Of a stretch of DNA of 64,000 bases, positions 10,523 through 19,450 are shown piece after piece. A model generated the notes under the pieces. That model had not been told where the DNA came from. It worked only from the letters and a program-made list of their open reading frames with translations, and ran no database searches. Position numbers and translations under genes: made by a program. This stretch comes from Lentisphaerota bacterium (GTDB lineage Bacteria; Verrucomicrobiota; Kiritimatiellia; UBA8416; JAIOPI01), in NCBI GenBank assembly GCA_021413965.1, contig JAIOPI010000025.1, positions 62,001 to 126,000 of the forward strand. The letters are read 5' to 3'. Every line of letters starts with the position of its first letter. The stretch's first letter is position 1.

Positions 10523-11278
10523 ATGAAGAAACTGATCGTAGGCGGAATCGTGGCATGCGCCGTGGTGGCGCTCCGGACATCGGCGTTTGCGGGCGGCATT
10601 CTGGGTTCACCGCACGACTTCACTGGGGAAACGACTTGGAACTCGCGGGCGGGTGCTTGCAGCCCCTGCCATGCGGCTCACCATACGGATGAAGATCAGA
10701 TCGCGCCCCTCTGGGTCCACGCGACGGATCCGCGCACGTCATGGGAAATGTATGACAGCCCGACCATGGACGCCACGGTGGGCACCGCCCCCTCGGGCAA
10801 CTCGCTGGCCTGCTTGAGCTGCCACGACGGCGCGCTCGGCATCAACGCCACGATTTCGACGCCGGCCCCCGCTTCGCCGGTCATCATCGACGCGGGCGCC
10901 CGCATCGGTGAAAACGGCGACCTGCACACCACGCATCCGATCTCGTTCGACTACGATGCGGCCGCGGCGCTGGACATGGGCCTCGAGCTCTCGTCTTATG
11001 TCATTGGCGATGCCAAGGACGGACTCGATGCTCGCCACAAGGGCATGTCGGCTGAAGGCTTGGTTGCTCCCGTGCCGGCGACTTGGTCGGGGACGTCCCT
11101 GACGGGTCAGACCATCGCCGATGCCCTGCTGATCGGCGGCAAGATGGAATGCTCCTCCTGCCACGATGTGCACAAGCTGGAAGGCGCCTCGCCCTCGAGT
11201 GGCATCCTGGCCCGCCTGAGCGGCAGTGACGTCAATGGAAATGGCAGCATTCTCTGCCGTACCTGCCACATCAAGTAA
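10523..11278 (+). CDS. Secreted tetraheme c-type cytochrome
   Basis: 251 aa. A signal peptide ends near AFAGG. Four CXXCH heme sites lie at residues 46-50 (CSPCH), 96-100 (CLSCH), 210-214 (CSSCH) and 245-249 (CRTCH), so the four hemes are split between the N- and C-terminal parts with a long heme-poor middle. The N-terminal ILGSPHDF stretch resembles ILGSKHDL near the start of the multiheme protein at 16862, so the two may share an origin. AAAGGGAG at 10509-10516 precedes the ATG. A strong terminator follows at 11316. Likely a periplasmic or outer-surface electron carrier that feeds the neighbouring conduit operon (inference). Confidence 0.88.
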   Translation: MKKLIVGGIVACAVVALRTSAFAGGILGSPHDFTGETTWNSRAGACSPCHAAHHTDEDQIAPLWVHATDPRTSWEMYDSPTMDATVGTAPSGNSLACLSCHDGALGINATISTPAPASPVIIDAGARIGENGDLHTTHPISFDYDAAAALDMGLELSSYVIGDAKDGLDARHKGMSAEGLVAPVPATWSGTSLTGQTIADALLIGGKMECSSCHDVHKLEGASPSSGILARLSGSDVNGNGSILCRTCHIK

Positions 11279-11315
11279 CGGCTAGCCCAGTAATTACGCC
11301 CTCTTGATGAGCGTG

Positions 11316-11366
11316 CAGCCCCGGCCGTCGGTCAGATCCTGTGACCGGTGCCGGGGCTGTTTTTTT
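11316..11366 (+). terminator. Rho-independent terminator
   Basis: CAGCCCCGGC (11316-11325) pairs with GCCGGGGCTG (11350-11359). An inner CGGTCA/TGACCG stem extends the hairpin, and a run of seven Ts (11360-11366) follows. It ends the tetraheme cytochrome transcript and separates it from the conduit operon. It is the only hairpin with a clear U tract that I found here. Confidence 0.92.
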
Positions 11367-11644
11367 GTCCCTTCAACATGCGACACGTCATCTCCATTCA
11401 CCCGCCCCTTCGCCCATCCCAACCACGAGCATACCCCCGCGTTCCCGATTCCCCTCTGCCCCGCATCCTCCTTCGTGCCCCGCACCTCTCCGAGGTGGCC
11501 CGCGACCTCCGGGCGCGGGCTCCGACCTCCCGCTCGCCCCGCCTCCTGCCCTCAACAGTCGCAATCGCATCCGAGGCGGGGCGAGGCGTCCCTGCCGAGC
11601 CACGCCCACACGCCCAATCGAGGACCATGCCCCGGCGTTACCGC

Positions 11645-11673
11645 TTGGCAGCCTCAACACGGCTGGATATAGT
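11645..11673 (+). promoter_or_regulatory. Sigma70-type promoter of the conduit operon
   Basis: TTGGCA (11645-11650), 17-base spacer, TATAGT (11668-11673), with five of six matches in each box. The expected start of transcription is near 11680, about 46 bases before the ATG at 11726. The rest of the stretch 11367-11644 shows no convincing gene; open frames there are GC-driven and non-homologous. Confidence 0.6.
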
Positions 11674-11725
11674 CGGCATGGGGGTTTGTAACATGATTGT
11701 GTTTCATCAGAGCCGTCCACGCGCC

Positions 11726-12790
11726 ATGGCCATCCCACGCACATTCGGCCCGCTGCTCGCCGTCCTGCTCCTCGCCGCCGGCTGCGCCACACAGCCCAAG
11801 GTTCAACCCGTTCGCGTCTTTTTTCCTCCCGCGCCCGACGAACCGCGCATCCAGTTTCTGACCAGTTTTGGATCGGAGCGAGACCTGGAGGGGCAAAGCC
11901 GATTCTCCCGCTTCGTCCTTGGAACCGACAATCTGATTCACCGTCCCATCTGGAAGCCTTACGGCGTCGCCACACGCCCGGGCAAAATCTACGTCTGCGA
12001 TACCCAGGGCGCCAACGTGGCCGTGGTGGACATTGCCAAGCGCCGTTTACGCTACATTAAACCGCAGGGCGAAGCGGCCCTCCTCGTTCCGATCAACGTC
12101 GCCGCCGATGACGATGGCACACTCTACGTCACCGATACCAAGCGCGGCCAGGTGTTGACCTTCACCGAGACCGGCGGCTATCTCGGCGCCATGGGGAAGA
12201 CGGACGAGATGAAGCCCTGCGGCGTTGCCATCTCGGGCGATCGCCTCTACGTATCGGACCTGAAGAACTCGTGCGTCCGCGTCTATGCCAAAGCCACGCG
12301 CGAACTGCTGTTCACCATTCCCCGGGATCCAAAGGACGAGAAGGCACGCCTCTTCTCGCCCACCAACATCGCCATCGGCCCCGAGGGACGCTTATATGTG
12401 AGCGACTCTGGCGGCTTCACCCTCCAGGTCTATGATGCCGAGGGCAATCATCTGCGCGGCCTGGGCGAACAGGGCGTCGAACCCGGCCGGTTCGTGCGTC
12501 CTAAAGGCATCGGCGTCGACCACAACGGCCTGACCTACATCGTCGATGCCGCCACCACGGTCGTCCAGCTGTTCGACAATGAAGGCCGCCTGCTCATGTA
12601 CTTTGGCGAGCCGAAAAACAGCGGCCCGGCCTCCCTGTATCTGCCGGCCGGACTGGCGATCGACTACGACAATGTCGATCTCTACAAGAAGTACGTGGCC
12701 CCAGGCTACAATCTGGACTATCTCATCCTCGTCATCAACCAGGCGGGATTGCAGAAAGTGAACATCTACGGATTCCTGAGCAAATTGTGA
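11726..12790 (+). CDS. NHL-repeat (six-bladed beta-propeller) lipoprotein, first of operon
   Basis: 354 aa. A lipoprotein signal ends in the lipobox LLAAGC; Ala at +2 would favour outer-membrane sorting by the E. coli rule. The rest is a series of NHL-type blades with PxGVA, LYVTDT/LYVSDS and V..F/V..Y motifs, expected to form a beta-propeller. It is paralogous to the lipoprotein at 15864: both have the C-A-T start, a PPAP(D/E).PR motif and an R.SRF stretch before the blades. ATG at 11726 is chosen by comparison with that paralogue; ATG at 11693, preceded by GGGGG, is possible. The next gene follows after 7 bases. Propeller lipoproteins of this sort sit beside multiheme cytochromes in several metal-reducing bacteria; their biochemical role is not known to me. 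Confidence 0.82.
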   Translation: MAIPRTFGPLLAVLLLAAGCATQPKVQPVRVFFPPAPDEPRIQFLTSFGSERDLEGQSRFSRFVLGTDNLIHRPIWKPYGVATRPGKIYVCDTQGANVAVVDIAKRRLRYIKPQGEAALLVPINVAADDDGTLYVTDTKRGQVLTFTETGGYLGAMGKTDEMKPCGVAISGDRLYVSDLKNSCVRVYAKATRELLFTIPRDPKDEKARLFSPTNIAIGPEGRLYVSDSGGFTLQVYDAEGNHLRGLGEQGVEPGRFVRPKGIGVDHNGLTYIVDAATTVVQLFDNEGRLLMYFGEPKNSGPASLYLPAGLAIDYDNVDLYKKYVAPGYNLDYLILVINQAGLQKVNIYGFLSKL

Positions 12791-12797
12791 AGAGCAC

Positions 12798-13859
12798 ATG
12801 GGGCGTATGCGTCACGATCTGAATCCCCCGCGCGACGGGCGGCTGGTTTCCCGCGCCGCATGTGCCCTCATCGCCATTGGCTGCCTGGGTCTGTTCAGCG
12901 GCTGCACCACCGAAACCCGCTACCGCTGGCTGAGCACGTTCTTCGACGGCGTCCCGCCCCCTGGCGGCTTCACGAATGCCCCCCCCCTGGTCGACGATGA
13001 AGGGTTCCCCATGTCACTCATCGCGCCGGCCGTGACCAATGTTCCCGTCACCGTCCGCCCCCCCTACGTCAGCCACCCTCCCTACGCCGACCGGGAATGC
13101 ACGTCCTGCCACGAGTCCAAGTTCTCAAACAAACTGGCAGGGTCCCAGCGCACGGTGTGCTTCAGTTGCCACGACGACTTCCTGGAGAACATGGCCGTCA
13201 AGCATCTGCCCGCCGAAGATAGCGAGTGCACGGCCTGCCACGCCCCCCATGGATCGCCCGAGCCGCACATGACCACGCGCCCGCTGGCCACCCTGTGCAC
13301 GGAATGCCATGACGGGCCTTCCAGCGGGGCCGTTTCACAACACAAGCCCTATGCCTCCGCCAACTGCCTCGCCTGCCATTCCCCGCATGCTTCTGCCGAA
13401 GCCAAGCTGCTGCGTCAACCCGCGGGCGAACTGTGCCTGAGTTGCCACAAGACGGTTCTGCCCGAAGGTCAGGTGCTGCATTCGCCTGCCGAATCCGGCG
13501 AGTGCCTCACGTGCCACCAGCCGCATGAGTCCGATCAGCCCAAACTCGCCAAGCTGCCCGTCCCGGCCATGTGCTTCGAATGCCACGACAACTTCCTCGA
13601 GAATGCCGCCTTCAAGCACGGCCCCGCCGAATCCGGCGAGTGCTTCAGCTGCCACAATCCACACGCCTCTGTGGAAAAACACCTGCTGATCCGTCCCGGG
13701 CGGGAACTCTGCACCGAGTGCCACGATGCGGCGGACATGGATGCCGTTCCCGCGCACCAGCGCCAGGGCGAACGCCTCTGCTGGGATTGCCACGACCCGC
13801 ACGCCAGCGATCAAGAGAAACTGCTCAAGACGCCGCCCGCAACGGGGGCGCAACCGTGA
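12798..13859 (+). CDS. Undecaheme doubled-CXXCH cytochrome lipoprotein
   Basis: 353 aa. Lipobox LFSGC near residue 35, then a Pro-rich spacer and eleven CXXCH motifs: CTSCH, CFSCH, CTACH, CTECH, CLACH, CLSCH, CLTCH, CFECH, CFSCH, CTECH and CWDCH. Most are arranged as doubled-CXXCH repeats, with alternating EC..CH.PH and LC..CH motifs. The repeats are near identical in spacing, suggesting expansion by internal duplication. The gene overlaps the beta-barrel gene by four bases (GTGA). A lipid-anchored multiheme chain beside an outer-membrane barrel is the expected design of a trans-outer-membrane electron conduit; which face of the membrane it occupies cannot be told from sequence. Confidence 0.88.
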   Translation: MGRMRHDLNPPRDGRLVSRAACALIAIGCLGLFSGCTTETRYRWLSTFFDGVPPPGGFTNAPPLVDDEGFPMSLIAPAVTNVPVTVRPPYVSHPPYADRECTSCHESKFSNKLAGSQRTVCFSCHDDFLENMAVKHLPAEDSECTACHAPHGSPEPHMTTRPLATLCTECHDGPSSGAVSQHKPYASANCLACHSPHASAEAKLLRQPAGELCLSCHKTVLPEGQVLHSPAESGECLTCHQPHESDQPKLAKLPVPAMCFECHDNFLENAAFKHGPAESGECFSCHNPHASVEKHLLIRPGRELCTECHDAADMDAVPAHQRQGERLCWDCHDPHASDQEKLLKTPPATGAQP

Positions 13860-15862
13860 CCGGCCGAAGCCTCCCATCGAGCCGCGTCCCCCTCGCGCTG
13901 GCCCTCTTGCTGCTGCCGGGCGTCGCCCCCGCCCAGAACTATCGGGCACGCTACGCTCGCGTCGAGGAGCCGGCATTGTTCAAGTACCAGCTCTACGGCC
14001 TTGAGGCCGGCGCCCAGGCGCAGCATCTGCACCAGGTGTCCTCTTTTCGGGATTCGGACAACCGCGCAACCTACGACCGCAGCTACGTCACCCCGTCCAT
14101 CGGCGCCGGCACGATTGGCTCCATCTACCACCCGGATTTCATCAAGTTCGACCTGTGGGGCCAGGCGGCATACGGCTGGGGAGAAGAGGAAAGCGACACG
14201 GGAGACACCATCACCCGCAACCAGATTTCGCACTTCGAACGCTTCCGTGCCCGCATGGACGTGCTCGCTGACAAGCCCCTCAACGGCACCGCAAAGGCCA
14301 GCTACGGACGCAGCTATCGCGACTACGACTTCTTCACCCGGACGACCGTGGAAACCCTCGGCTATGGCGCGCAGTTGCGATATCGGGCGCCCACGATTAG
14401 CTCAGGCCTCAGCTACTCGCATTCCGACGAGAATGAAACGAATACGCAGACGCCCTCCTCCACCCGCCAGGATCTCGTGACGTATTCCGCGCAAACCTTC
14501 CGCCGCCATGGCGGCTCCGCGTTGAACTACTCCTACACGGAAAGCGATTTTTCAGGAGCGGCACCCGAAAGCGACAACCTGGTGCGCAATCACAGCATCT
14601 CACTGAGTAACCAGGAACGATTCGGCCCGGGTGAGCGGCGCGACCTGCAGACCGAGGCGACCTACAGCCACCAGGATTCCACGGACACGCAAAACGACCA
14701 GTTCACGGCCAATACCACGTACCGCGTCGATCACTCCCGCACCCTCGGCTCCATCTACGATGCGAGCTACGACCGCTTCACCACGGACAATTTCGTCTCC
14801 GAAAATCTCAACGGACGCGCCTCCCTCTGGCATCAGCTCTACGAAAGCCTGCGTTCGACGGTCAGCGCTGAAGGCTCCGATAGCGAGTCCACCGCCGATG
14901 GCGAAGACGCCTACTCGCGCCGGCTTGGCGGCAGCGTGACGGAAGCCTACACCAAGCGGCTGGGCGATCTGCACCGCCTGCGGCTGGATGCCGGCGGCTC
15001 GCTGGACGACAACGAACAGACCGGCAGCGGCCGCGCCGTCAACGAGGGCCACCGTTTTCCGTCTCCCCCCGATATCGAGGCCTTTTTCCTCGACCTCCCG
15101 AGCGTGGTGGACTCCAGCATTGTCGTCAAGGATGCCGGTGATATCCGGCGCTTTTCCCGCGGTACCGATTATGAAGTCCTTCAGCGTGGCACGCGCACCG
15201 AGATCCGGCGCATCCCAGGTGGCAATATTCCAGAAGGCAGCGCCGTCCTCGTCAGCTATGACGCGGCACCCGGCGTTCCGGGCTCCTACCAGAGCTGGAC
15301 CGAAACCCTCGGCGTGCGCCTGGAGCTCTGGCGCAACCTGTGGGGACTCTATGGCCGGCTCAGCTACGGGTTTAACAATGCTCCCGACAACCTCGCCGTC
15401 CAGGAGCTGAAGCTCTACACCGCCGGCTCGGACGTCAACCTCAGCCACGCCCGCGCGGGCGTGGAATACCAGATCTACGACAGCGAGGATGCCTATGATC
15501 GCTCCACGCGCTTCTTCCAGTCGGCCTGGATGAACCCGGACGACGTCTCAACGATCAGCATCTCCCTGGCCCAGTCCTTTACGGAACACGTCGACGAGGA
15601 TCGCCGTGAGCGGGACTACCGCTATACCACCACGTATCGCCGCTCCGTCACGCGCCGCCTGCACGTCGCCATGTCGGCCGGTTTGGACTTCCGCCGGGGC
15701 GAAGGGGTGGACCAGGACCTGACCGTGCTGCGCCCTGAGGTCAACTACCGGATCGGACAGACCACCATGGAGGCCTACTATGACTACGAGCATAACCTCT
15801 ACTTGAAGAATGAAGAGCGCGATAAGCACTTGCTGGCCGCAGAGCTGAAGCGGAGATTCTGA
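13856..15862 (+). CDS. Outer-membrane beta-barrel, putative conduit porin
   Basis: 668 aa. The GTG start at 13856 overlaps the previous stop; a signal peptide ends at about VAPAQ. After it come many alternating polar/aromatic strands (SYGRSYRDYDFF, TTYRVDHS, YRYTTTYRRSV) and a C-terminal Phe (LKRRF), typical of outer-membrane barrels. An insert at about 390-480 (RFSRGTDYEV ... VLVSYDA) looks like a small soluble domain or plug. Length and context match the porin component of porin-cytochrome complexes (MtrB/PioB/OmbB role), although I see no CXXC near the N terminus as in MtrB. No homology to MtrB can be claimed from sequence reading alone. One base separates it from the next gene. Confidence 0.78.
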   Translation: MTGRSLPSSRVPLALALLLLPGVAPAQNYRARYARVEEPALFKYQLYGLEAGAQAQHLHQVSSFRDSDNRATYDRSYVTPSIGAGTIGSIYHPDFIKFDLWGQAAYGWGEEESDTGDTITRNQISHFERFRARMDVLADKPLNGTAKASYGRSYRDYDFFTRTTVETLGYGAQLRYRAPTISSGLSYSHSDENETNTQTPSSTRQDLVTYSAQTFRRHGGSALNYSYTESDFSGAAPESDNLVRNHSISLSNQERFGPGERRDLQTEATYSHQDSTDTQNDQFTANTTYRVDHSRTLGSIYDASYDRFTTDNFVSENLNGRASLWHQLYESLRSTVSAEGSDSESTADGEDAYSRRLGGSVTEAYTKRLGDLHRLRLDAGGSLDDNEQTGSGRAVNEGHRFPSPPDIEAFFLDLPSVVDSSIVVKDAGDIRRFSRGTDYEVLQRGTRTEIRRIPGGNIPEGSAVLVSYDAAPGVPGSYQSWTETLGVRLELWRNLWGLYGRLSYGFNNAPDNLAVQELKLYTAGSDVNLSHARAGVEYQIYDSEDAYDRSTRFFQSAWMNPDDVSTISISLAQSFTEHVDEDRRERDYRYTTTYRRSVTRRLHVAMSAGLDFRRGEGVDQDLTVLRPEVNYRIGQTTMEAYYDYEHNLYLKNEERDKHLLAAELKRRF

Positions 15863-15863
15863 C

Positions 15864-16865
15864 ATGCCACGCCCTTGCGTCTTTCTCCTGATCCTCCTCG
15901 CCGCCGGCTGCGCCACGCCGCCGCTCACGCAACCGCCGCGCGCCGATCTCGTCTGGCCCCCCGCGCCGGAACCGCCGCGCGTTGCCTACGTCCAGAGCCT
16001 CAGCCGCCCCGCGGACATCGGAATCCAGCGTTCCCGTTTCACCCGCGCCATCCGCTGGCTGACCGGTGCCGATGAGGACGATCTGCTCGTCAAACCCTTC
16101 GGCGTCGCCTTGGACGAAGATGACAACCTTTGCATCACCGATACCGGCTCGCGATCGGTCTTCCTCGTGGACCGCACCAAGTCCACCTGGCGGCGCTGGG
16201 ATCATGCCGGCAAGCTGCACTTTGTGTCGCCCGTTGCCGTCGCCAGACGCGATGGCATCTTCTATGTCGCCGACGCTGGCCTCGGATCCGTCGTGGTCTT
16301 TGGCGAAAACGGAAAACTGCGGCGCCACATGACCAACGAGCTGACGCGCCCGGTCGCCATCGCCTTCGCCGGCGACAGGCTCCTGGTCGCCGACGCCCAA
16401 CGGCACCGCATCGCGATGTTCGATCCCGAGGGACGCTTCATCACAAGCTTTGGCAAGCGCGGCGAGGGCCCTGGTGAATTCAATTTTCCGACCCACATCA
16501 CCGTCGATCTCAACGGCCGCATCCTCGTGACAGACTCCCTCAACGGCCGCGTGCAGATCTTTGATCGTGACGGAACCTTCCTGAGCACCTTTGGACAACC
16601 CGGCGACTCCATCGGATCCTTCAGCCGGCCCAAAGGTGTCGCGACAGATACGCAAGATCACGTCTATGTCGTTGACGCAAACTTCGACAACATCCAGACT
16701 TTTGACATGGCCGGACGCACCTTGCTCGTGATCGGTGCGGCGGGCTCGGAGCCCGGTTGCTTCTGGCTCCCAAATGGAATCGTCATCAGCCGCCATAACG
16801 AGATCTTTGTCGCGGATACATACAATCGCCGGATCCAAATCCTCCGGTACGTAGGGCCTCCATGA
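15864..16865 (+). CDS. NHL-repeat (six-bladed beta-propeller) lipoprotein, second of operon
   Basis: 333 aa. Short lipoprotein signal with lipobox LLAAGC and Ala at +2. Propeller blades carry clear NHL signatures (KPFGVAL, GEFNFPTHI, SRPKGVA, VYVVDA, IFVADTYNRRIQ). It is a paralogue of the lipoprotein at 11726 but somewhat shorter. Its stop overlaps the ATG of the next multiheme gene by four bases (ATGA), so translation is probably coupled. Two different propellers flanking a porin and its lipo-cytochrome in one operon is unusual and suggests that they have distinct structural roles. Confidence 0.85.
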   Translation: MPRPCVFLLILLAAGCATPPLTQPPRADLVWPPAPEPPRVAYVQSLSRPADIGIQRSRFTRAIRWLTGADEDDLLVKPFGVALDEDDNLCITDTGSRSVFLVDRTKSTWRRWDHAGKLHFVSPVAVARRDGIFYVADAGLGSVVVFGENGKLRRHMTNELTRPVAIAFAGDRLLVADAQRHRIAMFDPEGRFITSFGKRGEGPGEFNFPTHITVDLNGRILVTDSLNGRVQIFDRDGTFLSTFGQPGDSIGSFSRPKGVATDTQDHVYVVDANFDNIQTFDMAGRTLLVIGAAGSEPGCFWLPNGIVISRHNEIFVADTYNRRIQILRYVGPP

Positions 16866-18577
16866 ACGCAAAATGGTCCAGCGCCACTTGCACGACGGCC
16901 GTCACGATGTTGACGGCCGCCCTATGCTTCAGCTCGGCCGCCCTGACCGTGCGGGGCGACTCTATTCTTGGCTCCAAGCACGATTTGTCGGCGGGCGGTC
17001 CAGGCACCATCAAGGCCACCTCTGAGCGTGAAGTGTGCACGTTCTGCCACACGCCGCATCGCGCCATCAGCGACACCCCGCTGTGGAGCCACGTCCTGTC
17101 CAGCGCCTCTTACACACCCTATGGCAGCACGACGGCGAAGGCTCATCCCGGACAGCCCACCGGATCGTCCAAGCTCTGCCTGAGCTGCCACGACGGCACT
17201 GTCGCGCTGGGAATGGTCGTCAACCGCGAGCAGCCTATCGACATGCAGGGCGGCACCACCACCATGCCCGTGGGCCCTTCCAACCTTGGCCGGGACCTGT
17301 CCGATGACCACCCCGTTTCCTTCACCTACACCCCCCAGCTGGCCAACGACAGCGGCGAGTTGGAGGATCCGGCCCTCCTCACTGAACACGTCCGCCTCGA
17401 CCACAATGACCAACTCCAGTGCACGGCCTGCCACGACCCGCATAACGACCAGTACGGAAAATTCCTTGTTGTGGACAACACCGCGTCCGCCCTCTGCATG
17501 ACCTGCCACAAGAAGTACTTCTGGGAGACGAGCACACACCGCACCTCACCTGCCGCCTGGAATGGCATTGGAATCGATCCCTGGCCAAGGTCGGACCGCA
17601 CGAGCGTTCAGGCCAACGGCTGCGAAAATTGCCACACGCCCCACGACGCCGGAACCGGACCTCGGTTGATAAGATTCGCAGATGAGGAGACAACCTGCTT
17701 CGTCTGCCACAATGGCCATGTCGCGGAGAAAGATATCCAGACGGAATTCGACAAGCTTAGCATCCACCCCATCGAGGCGACCGCCGGCATCCACGACCCC
17801 ACCGAAGACCTTGTGGGCGGCACCCGCCATGTCGAGTGCGTGGACTGCCACAACCCCCATGCCAGCAACAACACCACAGCCTCGGCACCGAATGCGAGTG
17901 GACGACTGGCCGGCGTGACGGGCGTCACCTCGTCTGGCGCCCCCGCCTTCCCGCTGGTCCGCGAATACGAACTCTGCTACCGCTGCCACGGTGACGCAAA
18001 CAACGGCGCGCCCGCGCGCGTGGACCGGCAGTTCCCCGAAACCAATACGAGCGATGAGTTTAACCCCGCCAATGCCTCCTACCACCCGGTTGAAGCATCA
18101 GGAAAGAACCAGGACGTCCCCAGCATGATCTCGCCCTGGTCGAAATCCAGCCTCATGTACTGCACCGACTGCCACAACAACGACCAGGGCCCCGGCGCCG
18201 GCGGCACTGGCCCGAAGGGCCCCCACGGCTCCCGCTTTGCCCCCATCCTGGAACGGGAACTCACCCTCGTCGATCATCAGCCCGAAGGCACCTCGGCCTA
18301 TGCCCTCTGCTACAAGTGCCACAGCCGCGACAGCATCCTGGGCGACAAGAGCTTTTCGAAACACAAGCTGCATGTCAGCGAGGAAGGCGCCGCTTGTACC
18401 ACCTGCCACGATTCCCATGGCGTGGCAGGGGTCACACACTTGATCAACTTCAACCCGACCTACGTTTCCCCATCGGATAGCGGCCGGCTCGAGTACATCG
18501 ACAACGGCCGCTTCGCCGGGGCCTGCTACCTGAAGTGCCACGGCGAGAATCACGACCCCGAAGAGTACGGCCCGTGA
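16862..18577 (+). CDS. Secreted multiheme cytochrome with eleven CXXCH and one CX3CH
   Basis: 571 aa. A signal peptide ends near TVRGD. Heme motifs in order: CTFCH, CLSCH, CTACH, CMTCH, CENCH, CFVCH, CVDCH, CYRCH, CTDCH, CYKCH and CTTCH, then CYLKCH near the C terminus (18524-18541), a CX3CH form. Many are followed by .PH, giving His for axial ligation as in doubled-CXXCH proteins. ILGSKHDL near the mature N terminus resembles the tetraheme protein at 10523. It is the last gene of the five-gene operon and the likely terminal, possibly extracellular, cytochrome of the conduit (inference). No maturation (ccm/ccs) genes are in the window. Confidence 0.9.
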   Translation: MNAKWSSATCTTAVTMLTAALCFSSAALTVRGDSILGSKHDLSAGGPGTIKATSEREVCTFCHTPHRAISDTPLWSHVLSSASYTPYGSTTAKAHPGQPTGSSKLCLSCHDGTVALGMVVNREQPIDMQGGTTTMPVGPSNLGRDLSDDHPVSFTYTPQLANDSGELEDPALLTEHVRLDHNDQLQCTACHDPHNDQYGKFLVVDNTASALCMTCHKKYFWETSTHRTSPAAWNGIGIDPWPRSDRTSVQANGCENCHTPHDAGTGPRLIRFADEETTCFVCHNGHVAEKDIQTEFDKLSIHPIEATAGIHDPTEDLVGGTRHVECVDCHNPHASNNTTASAPNASGRLAGVTGVTSSGAPAFPLVREYELCYRCHGDANNGAPARVDRQFPETNTSDEFNPANASYHPVEASGKNQDVPSMISPWSKSSLMYCTDCHNNDQGPGAGGTGPKGPHGSRFAPILERELTLVDHQPEGTSAYALCYKCHSRDSILGDKSFSKHKLHVSEEGAACTTCHDSHGVAGVTHLINFNPTYVSPSDSGRLEYIDNGRFAGACYLKCHGENHDPEEYGP

Positions 18578-18671
18578 GTCCCCAAGCCTGGTGCCGGGCG
18601 TCCCGGCCGATCAGCATGCCGCAGGCGTCACCCGGGTGAGAGCCCATCCCTGGTGAAGTCCGACAAACAGA

Positions 18672-18708
18672 AGGCCGACCGCCCCGCCTGATGCGAGCCG
18701 ATCGGCCT
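18672..18708. terminator. Hairpin between convergent cytochrome genes
   Basis: AGGCCGACCG (18672-18681) pairs with CGATCGGCCT (18699-18708) at nine of ten positions. On the minus strand it is followed by TTCTGTTTGT, a weak U-rich tail, so it could end the transcript of the c554-type gene; on the plus strand it lacks a U tract. Confidence 0.5.
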
Positions 18709-18763
18709 CTTCAACGTCCTGCAAACCGGAGCGGCGCCTCCTCGGCACCGCCCCATGGGACAC

Positions 18764-19354
18764 TTACTTCTTCGCGCTGGGATTCGGATGCTCGATCTTC
18801 TTGACCGCCTGGTCGACATCAAAGCCCGTCGTCGTGCCATCCGCCTTGGTGTAGCGATCCGCCTTCCACGTGGGGTTCTGATCATTGTGGCACAGCGTGC
18901 AGCTGTCAGTCGCCGGGTGGACGAGGCCCGCCGCAATCGACTTGGCCTGATCCTGCATGATCTCTTTCTTCATGTAGTTCTTCCCGGGACCATGGCAGGA
19001 CTCGCAGGTCACGCCTTCCTCGGGCTTGATCTTGGTCGCCGCCAGCGTTTCCGTAAAGTTGTAGGCCGTCGAGTGGCACTTCAAGCACTTCCCGCTCGCC
19101 TGGGGATTGTCGATCCCGAGCTTGGCCGCGGCTTCCTTGGCCTCCGGCGTTCCCAGGGTCTCAAAGGCCTTCGCATGGGGACTCTTCTGCCAGACCCCGA
19201 GCTGGTCACCGGACTCCGCTTTCTTGTGGCAGATGCCGCACATCTTCGTGCCGGCATAGTTGGCCGCATCGCGGTCTGCCGCCTGTGCCATCACGGCGCC
19301 TGCCATCACGCCGCAGCCAATCATCAACCGCAGTCCCCATCCCATCTTACTCAT
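18764..19354 (-). CDS. Cytochrome c554-type tetraheme periplasmic protein
   Basis: 196 aa. A signal peptide ends at about AQAAD. Four heme sites: CGICH (39-43), CLKCH (90-94), CESCH (117-121) and CTLCH near residue 152. Order and spacing, together with W..SPHA.A and GV.CESCHGPG, match the cytochrome c-554 family of tetraheme electron carriers. AGGAGG lies directly upstream of the ATG. The gene runs opposite to the conduit operon and has its own upstream region with a sigma54-like element (19451-19466) and several inverted repeats. Probably a periplasmic electron shuttle. Confidence 0.9.
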   Translation of the reverse strand: MSKMGWGLRLMIGCGVMAGAVMAQAADRDAANYAGTKMCGICHKKAESGDQLGVWQKSPHAKAFETLGTPEAKEAAAKLGIDNPQASGKCLKCHSTAYNFTETLAATKIKPEEGVTCESCHGPGKNYMKKEIMQDQAKSIAAGLVHPATDSCTLCHNDQNPTWKADRYTKADGTTTGFDVDQAVKKIEHPNPSAKK

Positions 19355-19450
19355 CGCGACCTCCTCTATTGTTCATCGACCGCTGATCCCACCTGAAAGG
19401 CTTGCACCCGCTGACGATGCCCGCGCGCGCAGAACTCCCCGAATCATACC

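Noticed and set aside
11348-11725. Longer start for the first NHL lipoprotein
   Set aside because: The extension begins inside the terminator and contains the promoter; the lipoprotein signal fits only the later start.
13571-13855. N-terminal extension of the beta-barrel protein
   Set aside because: It would overlap the 11-heme gene by about 290 bases; the GTG at 13856 gives a proper signal peptide and a GTGA junction.
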